From assembly GCF_037997115.1 (NCBI RefSeq), contig NZ_CP150484.1:1906860-1970859 (forward strand): DNA of 64,000 nt. Reading direction: 5' to 3'. Position numbers and translations under genes: made by a program. The notes beneath the pieces were generated by a model. It saw only the letters and a list, made by a program, of their open reading frames with translations, was not told the origin of the DNA and did not search any database. The DNA comes from Amycolatopsis coloradensis (lineage in GTDB: Bacteria; Actinomycetota; Actinomycetes; Mycobacteriales; Pseudonocardiaceae). This document shows positions 46,040 to 54,473 of the stretch, one piece after another (positions within the stretch are counted from its first letter, which is position 1; each line of letters starts with the position of its first letter).

Positions 46040-46429
46040 TTGCTTGTCAGAACACTCGACGAGGTCACCGACACCGACGCCGACATCAAGACCCCGAACT
46101 GGCGCAGCAAGCGCATCGTGCTGGCCAAGGAGGGCGTCGGTTTCTCGGTGCACGAGACCACGCTGTACGCCGGGACGGTCAACGACTTCTGGTACGCGAA
46201 CCACATCGAAGCGGTGTTCATCACCTCTGGTGAGGGCGAGCTCGAAAACACCGCGACCGGCGAGGTCTTCCAGCTGAAGCCGGGCACGTTGTACCTGCTC
46301 AACGACCACGACAAGCACCAGGTCCGGCCCAAGACCGAGATCAAGTGCGTCTGCGTGTTCAACCCGCCCATCACCGGCCGTGAGGTCCACGACGAAAACG
46401 GCGTGTACCCGCTCGTCACCGAACCCTAG
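46040..46429 (+). CDS. ectC: L-ectoine synthase
   Basis: 129 residues of cupin fold with EctC signatures ([66 protein letters not shown]). It cyclises N-gamma-acetyl-diaminobutyrate to ectoine. The start is a TTG at 46040 with GAGAAGGAG upstream; the usual MIVRTLDEV start supports it. Confidence 0.96.
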   Translation: MLVRTLDEVTDTDADIKTPNWRSKRIVLAKEGVGFSVHETTLYAGTVNDFWYANHIEAVFITSGEGELENTATGEVFQLKPGTLYLLNDHDKHQVRPKTEIKCVCVFNPPITGREVHDENGVYPLVTEP

Positions 46430-46453
46430 AAATCGCTCGAGGAGGCGACTGCA

Positions 46454-47353
46454 TTGACGCTGACCGACACCCGAGTCGACGACAGTTACCCGACCCGCAT
46501 CACGGGTAAGCCCGAACACCTGCCCAGGACGCACCCCACCGTCTGGGGCACCGAGGCCGACGGTCCCTTGGACGCGGCCGCGCTCGCGAACCACGAAACG
46601 CGTGGTTTCACCGTCGTCGACCAGTTGTTGTCGCCTGGTGAGGTCCAGGCCTACTGGCAGGAACTCGTCAGGATGTCGTCGGGGGACCACCGCGACGACG
46701 AGCGCGTGATCACCGAGGCCAAGACCGGTGAGGTCCGCTCCATTTTCGACGTCCACGAGACCAGCGAGCTGATCGCGGAACTCGTCCGCGACCCGCGCGT
46801 GCTCGACCGGGCCCGGCAGATCCTCGGCTCCGAGGTCTACATCCACCAGAGCCGCGTGAACTACATGCCCGGCTTCAAGGGCACCGGGTTCTACTGGCAC
46901 TCGGACTTCGAGACCTGGCACGCCGAGGACGGCATGCCGGTACCTCGCGCGGTCAGCTGCTCCATCGCGCTCACCGACAACTACCCGTTCAACGGCGGGC
47001 TGATGGTGATGCCGGGTTCGCAGCGGACCTTCGTGCAGTGTGCCGGGGAAACCCCCGAGAACAACTACAAGAGTTCACTGAAAGAGCAGAGGGTCGGCGT
47101 CCCGAGCGAGGAAGACATCACCGCGCTCGCCGCCGAATACGGAATCGACCAATTCACCGGACAGGCCGGTTCGGCGCTCTGGTTCGATTCGAATGTGATG
47201 CACGGTTCGTCGAACAACATCACGCCGTACCCGCGGTCGAACATCTTCCTGGTGTTCAACAGCGTCGAGAACGCGCTGCGGGAGCCGTTCGCCGCGATCG
47301 AACCGCGTCCGGCCTTCATCGCCGGCCGTGACTCGACCCCGCTGTCGCGCTGA
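46454..47353 (+). CDS. ectD: Ectoine 5-hydroxylase
   Basis: 299 residues, Fe(II)/2-oxoglutarate dioxygenase. The facial triad is H149, D151 (FYWHSDFETWH) and H250 (SNVMHGSSNN). The EctD signature lies around this site, and RSNIFLVFNS carries the 2-oxoglutarate arginine. It hydroxylates ectoine to 5-hydroxyectoine. The start is a TTG after GAGGAGGCGAC. It is the last gene of the operon. Confidence 0.96.
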   Translation: MTLTDTRVDDSYPTRITGKPEHLPRTHPTVWGTEADGPLDAAALANHETRGFTVVDQLLSPGEVQAYWQELVRMSSGDHRDDERVITEAKTGEVRSIFDVHETSELIAELVRDPRVLDRARQILGSEVYIHQSRVNYMPGFKGTGFYWHSDFETWHAEDGMPVPRAVSCSIALTDNYPFNGGLMVMPGSQRTFVQCAGETPENNYKSSLKEQRVGVPSEEDITALAAEYGIDQFTGQAGSALWFDSNVMHGSSNNITPYPRSNIFLVFNSVENALREPFAAIEPRPAFIAGRDSTPLSR

Positions 47354-47425
47354 CGAAACCGCAGGTCGCGGAGGCCATGACGGGGCCCTTGTAGCCGTCG
47401 GTGTGCGCCCTGTTACGTTGTCGCC

Positions 47426-47455
47426 ACGTGAGCGGGCCAGTGGGCTCGCTCACGT
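47426..47455 (+). terminator. Hairpin downstream of ectD
   Basis: ACGTGAGCG pairs with CGCTCACGT, extended by GCC/GGC, 73 bases after the ectD stop. Its right arm overlaps GTGGGCTC (47440-47447), which can instead pair with GAGCCCAC (47495-47502), so two exclusive folds are possible. Confidence 0.5.
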
Positions 47456-47571
47456 AGGTGTTGTCGACGACCGAACGGGTTCTTCGCTCGGGGTGAGCCC
47501 ACCCGGACGGACGTGGACGCCGATGTCCGGTGTGGGTCGCGCCCCCAGGCGGCCCAAATCGGATATCTCCC

Positions 47572-47622
47572 GGCTCCGTGCCATCAGATCGGGACTGATG
47601 GCACGGAGCCTTTTTCTTTTTC
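47572..47622 (+). terminator. Strong rho-independent terminator
   Basis: GGCTCCGTGCCATCAG (47572-47587) pairs perfectly with 47595-47610 and is followed by TTTTTCTTTTTC. It is the best intrinsic terminator in the window, yet lies 219 bases past the ectD stop codon. Confidence 0.93.
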
Positions 47623-47756
47623 GTGAGTCGGTGCGTGGTTCGCGAGCCGGAAGTACCTGAAGGCCCCTTCGGACACGCAGTGAGCGCCGGTCACCCGGCA
47701 GCCGAAGTCCACAGTGGACGCAACCCGCCCGCTTGGCGCGCTTTGTCCGTATCGCG

Positions 47757-47813
47757 AGGTCGTGAAGGCCTCCTTCCCTACCCTGAAAGTAGGGAAGGAG
47801 GCCTTCACGACCT
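47757..47813. repeat. 57-base perfect inverted repeat
   Basis: A 25-base arm starting AGGTCGTGAAGGCC pairs perfectly with 47789-47813 around a 7-base loop. It lies between the small-RNA terminator and the AfsR/SARP gene. The GTGAAGG...CCTTCAC core resembles the hairpin at 54403, suggesting a genome-wide repeat or bidirectional terminator. Confidence 0.75.
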
Positions 47814-47894
47814 TGAGTGTCCTGGTTGGCGGCGTCTTGGCGCGGTAGGTTGGCTACTCCGGTAAGGGGAGAGATCGGAGGAGGGGGGCTTGTC

Positions 47895-50684
47895 ATGGGC
47901 GAAAGCGGTTCCCCTGCCCGCTTCCAGCTCCTCGGTCCCGTGCGCCTCCTCGACGGCGATCGGCCGGTCCCCGTCGGCGGCCCGGGCGTCCGTGGTCTGC
48001 TCGCGCTGCTGGCGCTGAAGGTCAACAAGGTCGTCGCGCTCGACGAGATCATCGACGCGCTCTGGGGGCACGACCCGCCTGCCACGGCCCGCACGATCGT
48101 CCACGGCAACGTCTCGCATCTGCGGCGCGTGCTCCGGGGCATCCAGGGCGATCATCCGCGCGGCGCCGGGATCCTCACCGCGCCGCCCGGCTACCAGCTC
48201 ACCGTCGAACCCGAGCGGATCGACGTCCACCGCGCCCGAGCCCTGCTGGAGCGGGCTTCCGCGGAAGATCCGGAGAAGGCTTCCGAACTGCTCACCGAGG
48301 CCCTCGCGCTCTGGCAGGGGCCCGCGCTCGCCGGTGTGCCGGGGTCCGTCCGCGCTCCCGAGCTGGACGATCTCCGGCTCGCCGTCCACGGCGCCAGGGT
48401 CGACGCGGACCTCGAACTGGGCAGGCACGCGGAACTGATCGTCGAGCTCAGCCCGCTGGTCCGCGCGAACCCGCTCGCCGAGCGCACGGCAGGTCAGCTG
48501 ATGCGCGCGCTCTACCACGCCGGCCGCCGGGGCGACGCGCTCGAGCTCTACCGCACGGTGTCCCGGGCGACCCTGCGCACCCTCGGCGTCGAGCCCGGAG
48601 CGGAACTGCGCTGGCTGCATGAACGCGTCCTCAACGACGACCTGCCGGTCAAGGTCGCCGCGGAACCGAAGGCCGAGGCGGTGCCCGTCCAGCAGTTGCC
48701 GCCCGCGGTGCCGAACCTCGCCGGACGCGAGGCCGATCTGGCTTGGCTCGACGAACTCGCCGAGCGCGCCGAAGCGGGCGAGACCGCGGTCGGCGTGGTC
48801 ACCGGGACGGCCGGGATCGGCAAGAGCAGCCTGGTGGTGTGGTGGGCGCATCGCGCGGGCCGCCGCTTCCCCGACGGCATCCTTTTCGCCTCGCTACGGG
48901 GTTTCGACCCGCATCATCCGCCGCTGGAGCCCGCCGATCTGCTCACCCAGTTCCTGCTCGGGCTCGGCGTGCCTGCCGAGGGCGTCCCGGAACAGGTCCA
49001 CGAACGCGTCGCCCTCTACCGCTCGGTGATCGCCGGACGCCGGATGCTGGTCATCCTCGACAACGCCCGAAGCGCCGAGCAGGTCCGGCCGTTGCTGCCG
49101 CCCGGTTCGCGGTCGATGACGCTGGTGACCAGCCGCTCCCGGCTCGACGGGCTCGCCGTGTCCAACGCCGCCAAGCTGCGGGTGCTCGGCACCCTCGCGC
49201 CCGGCGACGCCGTCCGGTTGATCGAGGAACTCGCCGGGCCCGCCGGCTACGACCTCAACCACGCGCTCGCCCGGCTCTGTGGTTATCTCCCGCTGGCGCT
49301 GCGGATCGCGGGTGCCCGGCTCGCCGCCAGCGCGCAGTGGTCGGCGCAGGATCTGGTCGACGAACTGGGCAACGAACGGACCAGGCTGGCCGCGCTCGAC
49401 GTCGAGGGCCCGGACGACGGCGTCCGCGCGGCGTTCGACGTCTCCTTCCGGGGGCTGCCGCCCGAGGTCGCGGACACGTTCCTGCGGCTCGGCGTGGTCC
49501 AGTGTGTTTCGGCCGGTTCGCATCTGACGGCCGCGATCGGCGGGATCACCGTCGCCGAGGCGCGGCGGCATCTGCGGGTGCTCGCCGCGCACAACCTGCT
49601 CGCCGAAACAGGCCGCGACTCCTTCGTCCCGCACGACCTCGTCCGCCTGTTCCTCCGTGAACTGGCGGAGAACGAACTCGACGAAGCCGACCGGGAAGCC
49701 GTCCTGTCGCGCTCGGTGCGGTTCTATCGGGCCGTCGCCGACCGGGCCCGGCGCAAGATGCTGCGGATCGTCGACCCGCTCGACTTCACCGGGGTGCTGA
49801 CCGACGCGCAGACGCCGCCGATCGGTTCCTTCGACGAGGCGCAGGACTGGTTCACCGCGGAATGGGAGAACCTGATCGAGGTCCTCGAAGCCGCCCGCGC
49901 CGCCGGACGCCACGACGACGTCTGGCAGCTGGCCAGGGTCGCGCACACCTATCGGGCGGTGTACCCGCTGCTGGACGAGTGGACGCGGCTGGTCGAGATC
50001 GGGCTGGAGGCCGCCGAGCGATCCGGTGACGTCCTCGGCCGGTGCTGGATGCTGATCTCCCGTTGCGCCATCGCCCTCACCTTCGAGCTGCCGCAGGGCT
50101 GCCTCGCCGACGCCGAACGCGCGCTGGAACTCGCGACCGCGATCGGCGACGACCGGCTGATGAACTCCGCGAACATCCATCTCGGCTCCGCGCTGACCCT
50201 GCTGGGGCGGCACGACGAGGCGATCAGGACGTTGCGGCGGGCGGTCGAGGAGACCGAGCGGACCGGTGATCTCGAATTGCGCGGGCAGGCGCTCAACAAC
50301 TGCGCCGAGGCCGAAAAGCGGGCCGGGCGGTTCATCGAGGCGATCGGGCACCAGGTCGCCTCGCTGGAGATCGACCGGACCCTCGGCGACGAAAGCTACG
50401 TCGTCGTCTCGCTGAACAACCTGGCCGAATTGAGCATGCGGATCGGCGAACTCGCGGCGGCCGAGCGGTACGTGTGGGAAGCCGTGGACCTGACGATCAG
50501 CAGACGGTTCGTCCTCCAGGAGGGCGTCCTGCGGCTGACGCTGGGCCGGGTGCTGCGGGCCGGGTCGGATGTGGACGGTGCCCGCGAACAATTCGCGCTC
50601 GCGCTGAAAATCCTCGCGGACGCCAATCCCAAGCTCGCCGCACTGGTCCGTGCCGAACTCACGGACCTCGGCGAAACTCCGTGA
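47895..50684 (+). CDS. AfsR/SARP-family regulator with NB-ARC and TPR domains
   Basis: 929 residues from ATG after GGAGGAGGGGGG. Domains in order: OmpR-type winged helix (about 8-95, FQLLGPVRLLDGDRPVPVGG), bacterial transcriptional activation domain (100-250), NB-ARC ATPase (about 275-560, P-loop GTAGIGKSSLVVWW), and C-terminal TPR repeats (about 650-925, LNNCAEAEKRAGRFIEAIGH, LNNLAELSMRIGELAAAERY). This is AfsR-type architecture, used to activate secondary metabolism or development after signal-dependent oligomerisation. No biosynthetic cluster adjoins, so its targets are likely elsewhere. Confidence 0.93.
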   Translation: MGESGSPARFQLLGPVRLLDGDRPVPVGGPGVRGLLALLALKVNKVVALDEIIDALWGHDPPATARTIVHGNVSHLRRVLRGIQGDHPRGAGILTAPPGYQLTVEPERIDVHRARALLERASAEDPEKASELLTEALALWQGPALAGVPGSVRAPELDDLRLAVHGARVDADLELGRHAELIVELSPLVRANPLAERTAGQLMRALYHAGRRGDALELYRTVSRATLRTLGVEPGAELRWLHERVLNDDLPVKVAAEPKAEAVPVQQLPPAVPNLAGREADLAWLDELAERAEAGETAVGVVTGTAGIGKSSLVVWWAHRAGRRFPDGILFASLRGFDPHHPPLEPADLLTQFLLGLGVPAEGVPEQVHERVALYRSVIAGRRMLVILDNARSAEQVRPLLPPGSRSMTLVTSRSRLDGLAVSNAAKLRVLGTLAPGDAVRLIEELAGPAGYDLNHALARLCGYLPLALRIAGARLAASAQWSAQDLVDELGNERTRLAALDVEGPDDGVRAAFDVSFRGLPPEVADTFLRLGVVQCVSAGSHLTAAIGGITVAEARRHLRVLAAHNLLAETGRDSFVPHDLVRLFLRELAENELDEADREAVLSRSVRFYRAVADRARRKMLRIVDPLDFTGVLTDAQTPPIGSFDEAQDWFTAEWENLIEVLEAARAAGRHDDVWQLARVAHTYRAVYPLLDEWTRLVEIGLEAAERSGDVLGRCWMLISRCAIALTFELPQGCLADAERALELATAIGDDRLMNSANIHLGSALTLLGRHDEAIRTLRRAVEETERTGDLELRGQALNNCAEAEKRAGRFIEAIGHQVASLEIDRTLGDESYVVVSLNNLAELSMRIGELAAAERYVWEAVDLTISRRFVLQEGVLRLTLGRVLRAGSDVDGAREQFALALKILADANPKLAALVRAELTDLGETP

Positions 50685-50902
50685 GTGATCCTTAGCGGAT
50701 TCTTAGTGGCCTCGCCGCGCACGCGCGTAGGGTCCGATTCAGTGTCGATCGAGCCCTAGGGGAGGGGCATCGGTAGTGATCGGCGCTCGGGCGGGCCCGT
50801 TCCGGGGCCGTCTGAAGAGCCGCCAGGAGCGGCTCGTGGCGGTCCGGCCGGTGGAGGTGGGGGCGATACCGGCCGGCCGCCAGGCGGCACCAACGCGTGG
50901 GG

Positions 50903-51553
50903 TCAGCCGGTGCCTGCGGTGCACAGGGCGATGGTCTGGCCCTTGTTCTCCGCCACCTTCTTGCCGTTGACCAGGATCGTGCAGGCGATCTGGTTGCTGA
51001 CCGACGAGTTCCGGGTGTCCGCGGTGACGGTGAGCAGGTAGTCGCCCGAGTTGAACGACGCCGTGCCGCGCCATTCGTCGGTGCTGGCCGGGGTCGTCTC
51101 GGTCCGCTGGTCGTTGAGCGAGCCGTACCGGATGGTCGCGCCGCCGGAGGCGCTGACGACGAACTCGACGGTGTTCTTGTCCCCGGCGACCGCCGGGACG
51201 TGCAGCCCCGACTCGCCGGTTGCGAAGAAACTGGTGTAGACCAGTAACCCGCCGGCGGCCAGCAGTCCGGTGATCGAAAGCGCGAGCCCCGCGATCCCCA
51301 TTCCCTTCTTGTCCGCCTCGCCCTTCTTGATTTTGGTCAAACCGATCACGGAAAGAATCAATCCGATCACGGCGAGCGGCCATGCGGCGATCCCGGCGAC
51401 CGGGACGAAGGCGACCCCGAGTGCCGCCATGCCGACCAGGAAACCTGCGATGACCACGCCGTTCTTGGGTTTGCGATGCCGTGTTCCGTGCGCGGCGAAC
51501 CCAGGGCCGTAGCGGGTGGCGGGCGGGTGCGGGAGAGGTGGATCGGTCGGCAT
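50903..51553 (-). CDS. DUF4190-like membrane protein with MmpS-like outer domain
   Basis: 216 residues. A Pro-rich N-terminus is followed by DUF4190-type helices (NGVVIAGFLVGMAALGVAF, AAWPLAVIGLILSVIGL), the characteristic GLTKIKKGEADKKGMGIAGL, and a third helix (ALSITGLLAAGGLLVYTSF). The extracytoplasmic C-terminal 100 residues form a beta-rich domain resembling MmpS (VEFVVSASGGATIRYGSLND, SGDYLLTVTADTR, IACTILVNGKKVAENKG). Such proteins are common in actinobacteria and their role is not defined. It is convergent with the AfsR gene. Confidence 0.75.
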   Translation of the reverse strand: MPTDPPLPHPPATRYGPGFAAHGTRHRKPKNGVVIAGFLVGMAALGVAFVPVAGIAAWPLAVIGLILSVIGLTKIKKGEADKKGMGIAGLALSITGLLAAGGLLVYTSFFATGESGLHVPAVAGDKNTVEFVVSASGGATIRYGSLNDQRTETTPASTDEWRGTASFNSGDYLLTVTADTRNSSVSNQIACTILVNGKKVAENKGQTIALCTAGTG

Positions 51554-51714
51554 ACATGCCCTTTCGGAGGCTTCCGTCCGAAGACGTTAACCCATCGTTC
51601 GGGGCAATGGCCGAAATTGTTACCTGCCGGAAAAAGTCATCATTCAACGATGATCAAGCGGTCACCGATATTTTCTGACGAGAATTGTGGCATCGCCGAA
51701 TGTCGGAAACCCGA

Positions 51715-52599
51715 TCACTGATCGAACAGGCTGACTTCCGGGGTGATCTCCAGCAGTTCGTGCACCGGGCGGCCGCGGCGGCCGTCGATGGTCGTGGTCC
51801 GCACGACGCGCAGCCGCGCGGTCACCGGCCGGTCCAGGTTCTCCTTGATCTCGTCGAGCAGATCCGGCGCGACCGCGCCCTGGATCGTGCCGCCCGATTC
51901 GCGTTCGAGATAGAAGATCCGGCGCCGCGTGCGGACGCCGTCCAGCCTGCCGCTGACCGTCTCGTAGCCGACGGCTTCACGTGATTCGCGCAGGCTCCCG
52001 GAAAGGATCCTCGCCTGCTCGGTGGTCATGCTGCGGGTCAGCTCGTCGCCCGCGGTCGGGGTCAGCGCCATGCCGATCCCGGCGTGTTTGCTGACCGCGT
52101 TGACGATGTCGCTGACCGCGTTGCGGACGGTGTCGCGCTGCAGCAGCACCGCGTCCAGCGCGCCGTCGTCGGAACCGTTGGCGGGCAGGAAGTCGCACAG
52201 TTCCTTGACCGCGCGTTCGGACAGCGACTCGATCCCGTCGTGGATGAGCGCGTCGTCGAGCGCCGGTTCCGGGAAGCCGAAGAAGATCGCGTTGCCCGCC
52301 TGTCCACGCTGGATCAGCGGGGCCTTCTCCCGGTCCGCGGGCTGGACGAAGGTCACCTCGCCCGACGGGTTGCGGATGATGTGCCCGATCTTCGCCGTCG
52401 CGTCCTGCAGCGCGCGGCTGATGTCGGAGAAGGTGTACGCGTCCAGATGCGACTCGCCGAGCACGGAAACGCGAAGCAGCGGCGAACGCGACGTCCGCTC
52501 GAACTTGGCGTACGCGGCCATCGCCGACGCTCGGGCGAGGTCGTCGAGCCAGGTGCCGCCGGGGATCTCGTCGGCGATACGCCGGAATTCGTTCCTCAC
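51715..52599 (-). CDS. Uncharacterised protein coupled to an NTase-like partner
   Basis: 294 residues from a GTG that overlaps the upstream stop codon (GTGA). No domain is recognised. The N-terminal part is helical (RNEFRRIADEIPGGTWLDDL, DISRALQDATAKIGHIIRN) and the middle contains SLSERAVKELCDFLPANGSD. The C-terminal 80 residues look beta-rich (YETVSGRLDGVRTRRRIFYL, DRPVTARLRVVRTTTIDGRR). There is no signal peptide or membrane helix. Strict coupling to the upstream gene indicates that the two products work together, perhaps as a complex. Confidence 0.65.
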   Translation of the reverse strand: MRNEFRRIADEIPGGTWLDDLARASAMAAYAKFERTSRSPLLRVSVLGESHLDAYTFSDISRALQDATAKIGHIIRNPSGEVTFVQPADREKAPLIQRGQAGNAIFFGFPEPALDDALIHDGIESLSERAVKELCDFLPANGSDDGALDAVLLQRDTVRNAVSDIVNAVSKHAGIGMALTPTAGDELTRSMTTEQARILSGSLRESREAVGYETVSGRLDGVRTRRRIFYLERESGGTIQGAVAPDLLDEIKENLDRPVTARLRVVRTTTIDGRRGRPVHELLEITPEVSLFDQ

Positions 52600-53072
52600 C
52601 AGATCACTTCCGGAATTCCCCTGCCACCCGATGCCCACACTTCCTCCCAGATCTCCTCGTCGCCGGGGCGGCAGAGGAACCCGTCGAGCATGCCGCCGAC
52701 GGGCTGGACCTGGTCCAGGTACATGGCGGGCTGGCCGACGATGACCCCGCGCAAGGTCAGCAGCCCGTACAGCGCAGAGCGCCCCGCGTCGTCGAGCCGT
52801 TTGAGCGCGCCCCATTCGTCCGGGATCAGCACCACGTCGAGCCCGAGCGGCGCGTGCGGGGTCCTGGCGGTCAGATCGCCGCCGATCCACGCGCGGCCGG
52901 TCGGCATGATCCGCCGCGCGACGCCAAGGTAACTGTTCAGCGCGCTGAACAGGATTTCACGGTCGTTCTGGTGCGGCGCGTCGAAGACCAGCCGCTCGTA
53001 GACGTCGGCCAGATCGGCGGGATGGCGGCCAGGAGGCAGCAGGTTGTGCGGCGTCCAATAGGGGAGCGCCAA
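52596..53072 (-). CDS. DUF6932-like, nucleotidyltransferase-fold candidate
   Basis: 158 residues from a TTG preceded by AAGGAGG; the frame is open upstream but shows no better start. LLPPGRHPADLADVYERLVF (11-30) matches the opening of DUF6932-type proteins. WIGGDLTAR (62-70), then LGLDVVLIPDE (77-87), has the spacing of the G-[GS]...Dx[DE] core of nucleotidyltransferases. The second acid of D79-V-V is missing, so catalysis is doubtful. It is the first gene of a tight pair with the uncharacterised gene at 51715. Function unknown. Confidence 0.6.
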   Translation of the reverse strand: MALPYWTPHNLLPPGRHPADLADVYERLVFDAPHQNDREILFSALNSYLGVARRIMPTGRAWIGGDLTARTPHAPLGLDVVLIPDEWGALKRLDDAGRSALYGLLTLRGVIVGQPAMYLDQVQPVGGMLDGFLCRPGDEEIWEEVWASGGRGIPEVIW

Positions 53073-53163
53073 TCGGAGCCTCCTTCGTGTGCCGGAGCTC
53101 CCGATCGAAGAAACGTACCCGGCGTCCCGCTCACAGTGCGTAGCCGAATTTACCAGGCGAGTG

Positions 53164-53604
53164 TCAGCCGCCCTGCCCCGGCCGGTGCTCGGGCGCGTGC
53201 CCGGCGGGCGGCCAGTCCTCGTCGCTCGGCCAGACGGGTTCGGGTTCGTGGCCACCCTCGCCGTTCCGGGCGGCCGGTTCCGGCGGCCCCGGGTGGTAGC
53301 CCCGCACCGGTTCCGGCGTCAACTGACCCTCGCGGTGGCCTTCCGCCTCCTGGTCGTACGGTTCGTCGTCGTCCTGGATCCGCGCGGGCGGGAGGAACTG
53401 CGTCCGTTCGGTGGAGAGCAGCTCGGGCACGGGTTCGGGGTCCGGCTCGGCAGGCACCGGTGCCGTGCGTTCCGGCTCGCGGGCCACCGGTTCCGCGGCG
53501 GGTCGCTCACGTCGTTCGCCGTGCATCAGCAGCCAGGTGACACCGCAGCCGAGAGCGAACGAGATGAGCAGCCAGAGCCAGATCTGCCCGAAGAGCCAGA
53601 GCAT
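53164..53604 (-). CDS. Small membrane-anchored acidic protein next to ArfA-like gene (ArfB-like position)
   Basis: 146 residues from ATG 7 bases after the stop of the OmpA-type gene; GAGGTGA spans that stop. One N-terminal helix (MLWLFGQIWLWLLISFALGC, continuing GVTWLL) is followed by a Pro/Glu-rich disordered tail of about 115 residues. The pairing of an ArfA-like protein with a small one-helix protein parallels mycobacterial arfA-arfB, although this protein is much longer than ArfB. Confidence 0.6.
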   Translation of the reverse strand: MLWLFGQIWLWLLISFALGCGVTWLLMHGERRERPAAEPVAREPERTAPVPAEPDPEPVPELLSTERTQFLPPARIQDDDEPYDQEAEGHREGQLTPEPVRGYHPGPPEPAARNGEGGHEPEPVWPSDEDWPPAGHAPEHRPGQGG

Positions 53605-53611
53605 CAGGCCA

Positions 53612-54379
53612 TCACCTCTGTTCTGCCGTGATGTCGACGCGACGGCCCTCGCCGTTCGCGCCGTCGGAGTTCCTGCGCTGGGTGGAGTACGCCTGGTCGC
53701 GTTTGACCCCGTTGCGCTCCAGCAGCCGCTCCACCGTCAGCGCCCGGTTCAGCGAGAGCTTCCGGTCCGAACCGGTCGCGACCTGCCCGGTGATCCGGAA
53801 CCTCAGCTCGCGGGGCGCGTCCGTGAGCAGCTTCGCGATCTCCAGCGCGCCGCGTTCGCCGTCCGCGGTGAGTTCGGTGGTGTCCGGTTCGAACGTGATG
53901 GGCGTGGCCGCCAGCAGGCGGTCGATCTCGGCCTGGAATCCGGCCTTGTCCACCGGCTTGGCCGACGTCGGCGTGGGACTGGGCGACGGGCTCGGGGGCG
54001 GCTGGCTCGACGGCTCGCCGCTGGTCGTCACCGGTCCGGCGGGCGGGGCGGTGTCGCCGGAGATCTCGACCGTCCGGACCCCGTCGATCCGCTGGATGGC
54101 GTCCATCGCCTGCGCGGCCTTGTCCGGCGGGAAGCCGATGAGGTTCGCGTCGCGGCCGGAGAAGCTCACCTGGCCGCCGGAGACCCCGACGTCGGCGAGC
54201 GCGTTCTTGGCGCGCGCGGTCAGCTCGGCCTCGATGTCGTCCGAGGCCGACCAGACGGTGATCGCCGTCAAGGCGAGCGTGACCAGCAGCGCTGTAGGCA
54301 GCAAGCGGCTCCAGCGTGTACCGGGCATGGAGGGACTGTAAGCCGCGTCAGGCGTGGGTGCATCGGACGAACGGGACAT
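53612..54379 (-). CDS. ArfA-like protein: BON plus OmpA C-terminal domain
   Basis: 255 residues. One membrane helix (about 26-44, LLPTALLVTLALTAITVWS) is followed by a BON domain (48-105, ARAKNALADVGVSGGQVSFS, QRIDGVRTVEISG), a Pro/Ser linker (106-135) and an OmpA/MotB peptidoglycan-binding domain (140-255, ITFEPDTTELTADGERGALE, LSLNRALTVERLLERNGVKR, GRRVDITAEQR). The usual NxxL-x7-R pattern is partly kept. This is the architecture of M. tuberculosis ArfA (Rv0899). A later ATG at 54328 is an alternative start. Confidence 0.82.
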   Translation of the reverse strand: MSRSSDAPTPDAAYSPSMPGTRWSRLLPTALLVTLALTAITVWSASDDIEAELTARAKNALADVGVSGGQVSFSGRDANLIGFPPDKAAQAMDAIQRIDGVRTVEISGDTAPPAGPVTTSGEPSSQPPPSPSPSPTPTSAKPVDKAGFQAEIDRLLAATPITFEPDTTELTADGERGALEIAKLLTDAPRELRFRITGQVATGSDRKLSLNRALTVERLLERNGVKRDQAYSTQRRNSDGANGEGRRVDITAEQR

Positions 54380-54402
54380 GACCCGTTCGGGTGATGTGAG
54401 TC

Positions 54403-54445
54403 GAAGGGGCCCTTCATCGCATCAGATGCGGTGAAGGGCCCCTTC
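54403..54445. repeat. 43-base near-perfect palindrome
   Basis: 21-base arms (left GAAGGGGCCCTTCATCGCAT plus C) pair with one mismatch around a single central A. A smaller hairpin GGGGAaagTCCCC follows at 54459-54471. Both lie in the gap between the SGNH gene's stop and the start region of the ArfA-like gene on the minus strand. They may act as terminator of the SGNH gene and belong to the same repeat class as 47757. Confidence 0.7.
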
Positions 54446-54473
54446 GCGGCGCCAGATGAGGGGAAAGTCCCCT

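Larger units (their letters stand above)
47426..47622 (+). ncRNA. Candidate structured small RNA or 3' UTR after ectD
   Basis: About 200 bases with successive helices: 47426-47455, the alternative pair 47440-47447 with 47495-47502, and CCGGAC/GTCCGG at 47503-47530. It ends in a very strong intrinsic terminator. No convincing ORF lies inside. It could be a stable 3' UTR product of the ect mRNA or an independent RNA; TGTTACGTT (47410-47418) could be its -10 region. I could not match it to a known RNA family. Confidence 0.35.

Noticed and set aside
47426-47622. Match to known riboswitches, 6C RNA, RNase P or tmRNA
   Set aside because: None of the conserved blocks of those families could be found, so it is left as an unassigned structured RNA candidate.
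47895-50684. AfsR/SARP gene as pathway-specific regulator of a biosynthetic cluster
   Set aside because: No polyketide, peptide or other biosynthetic genes lie next to it in the window.
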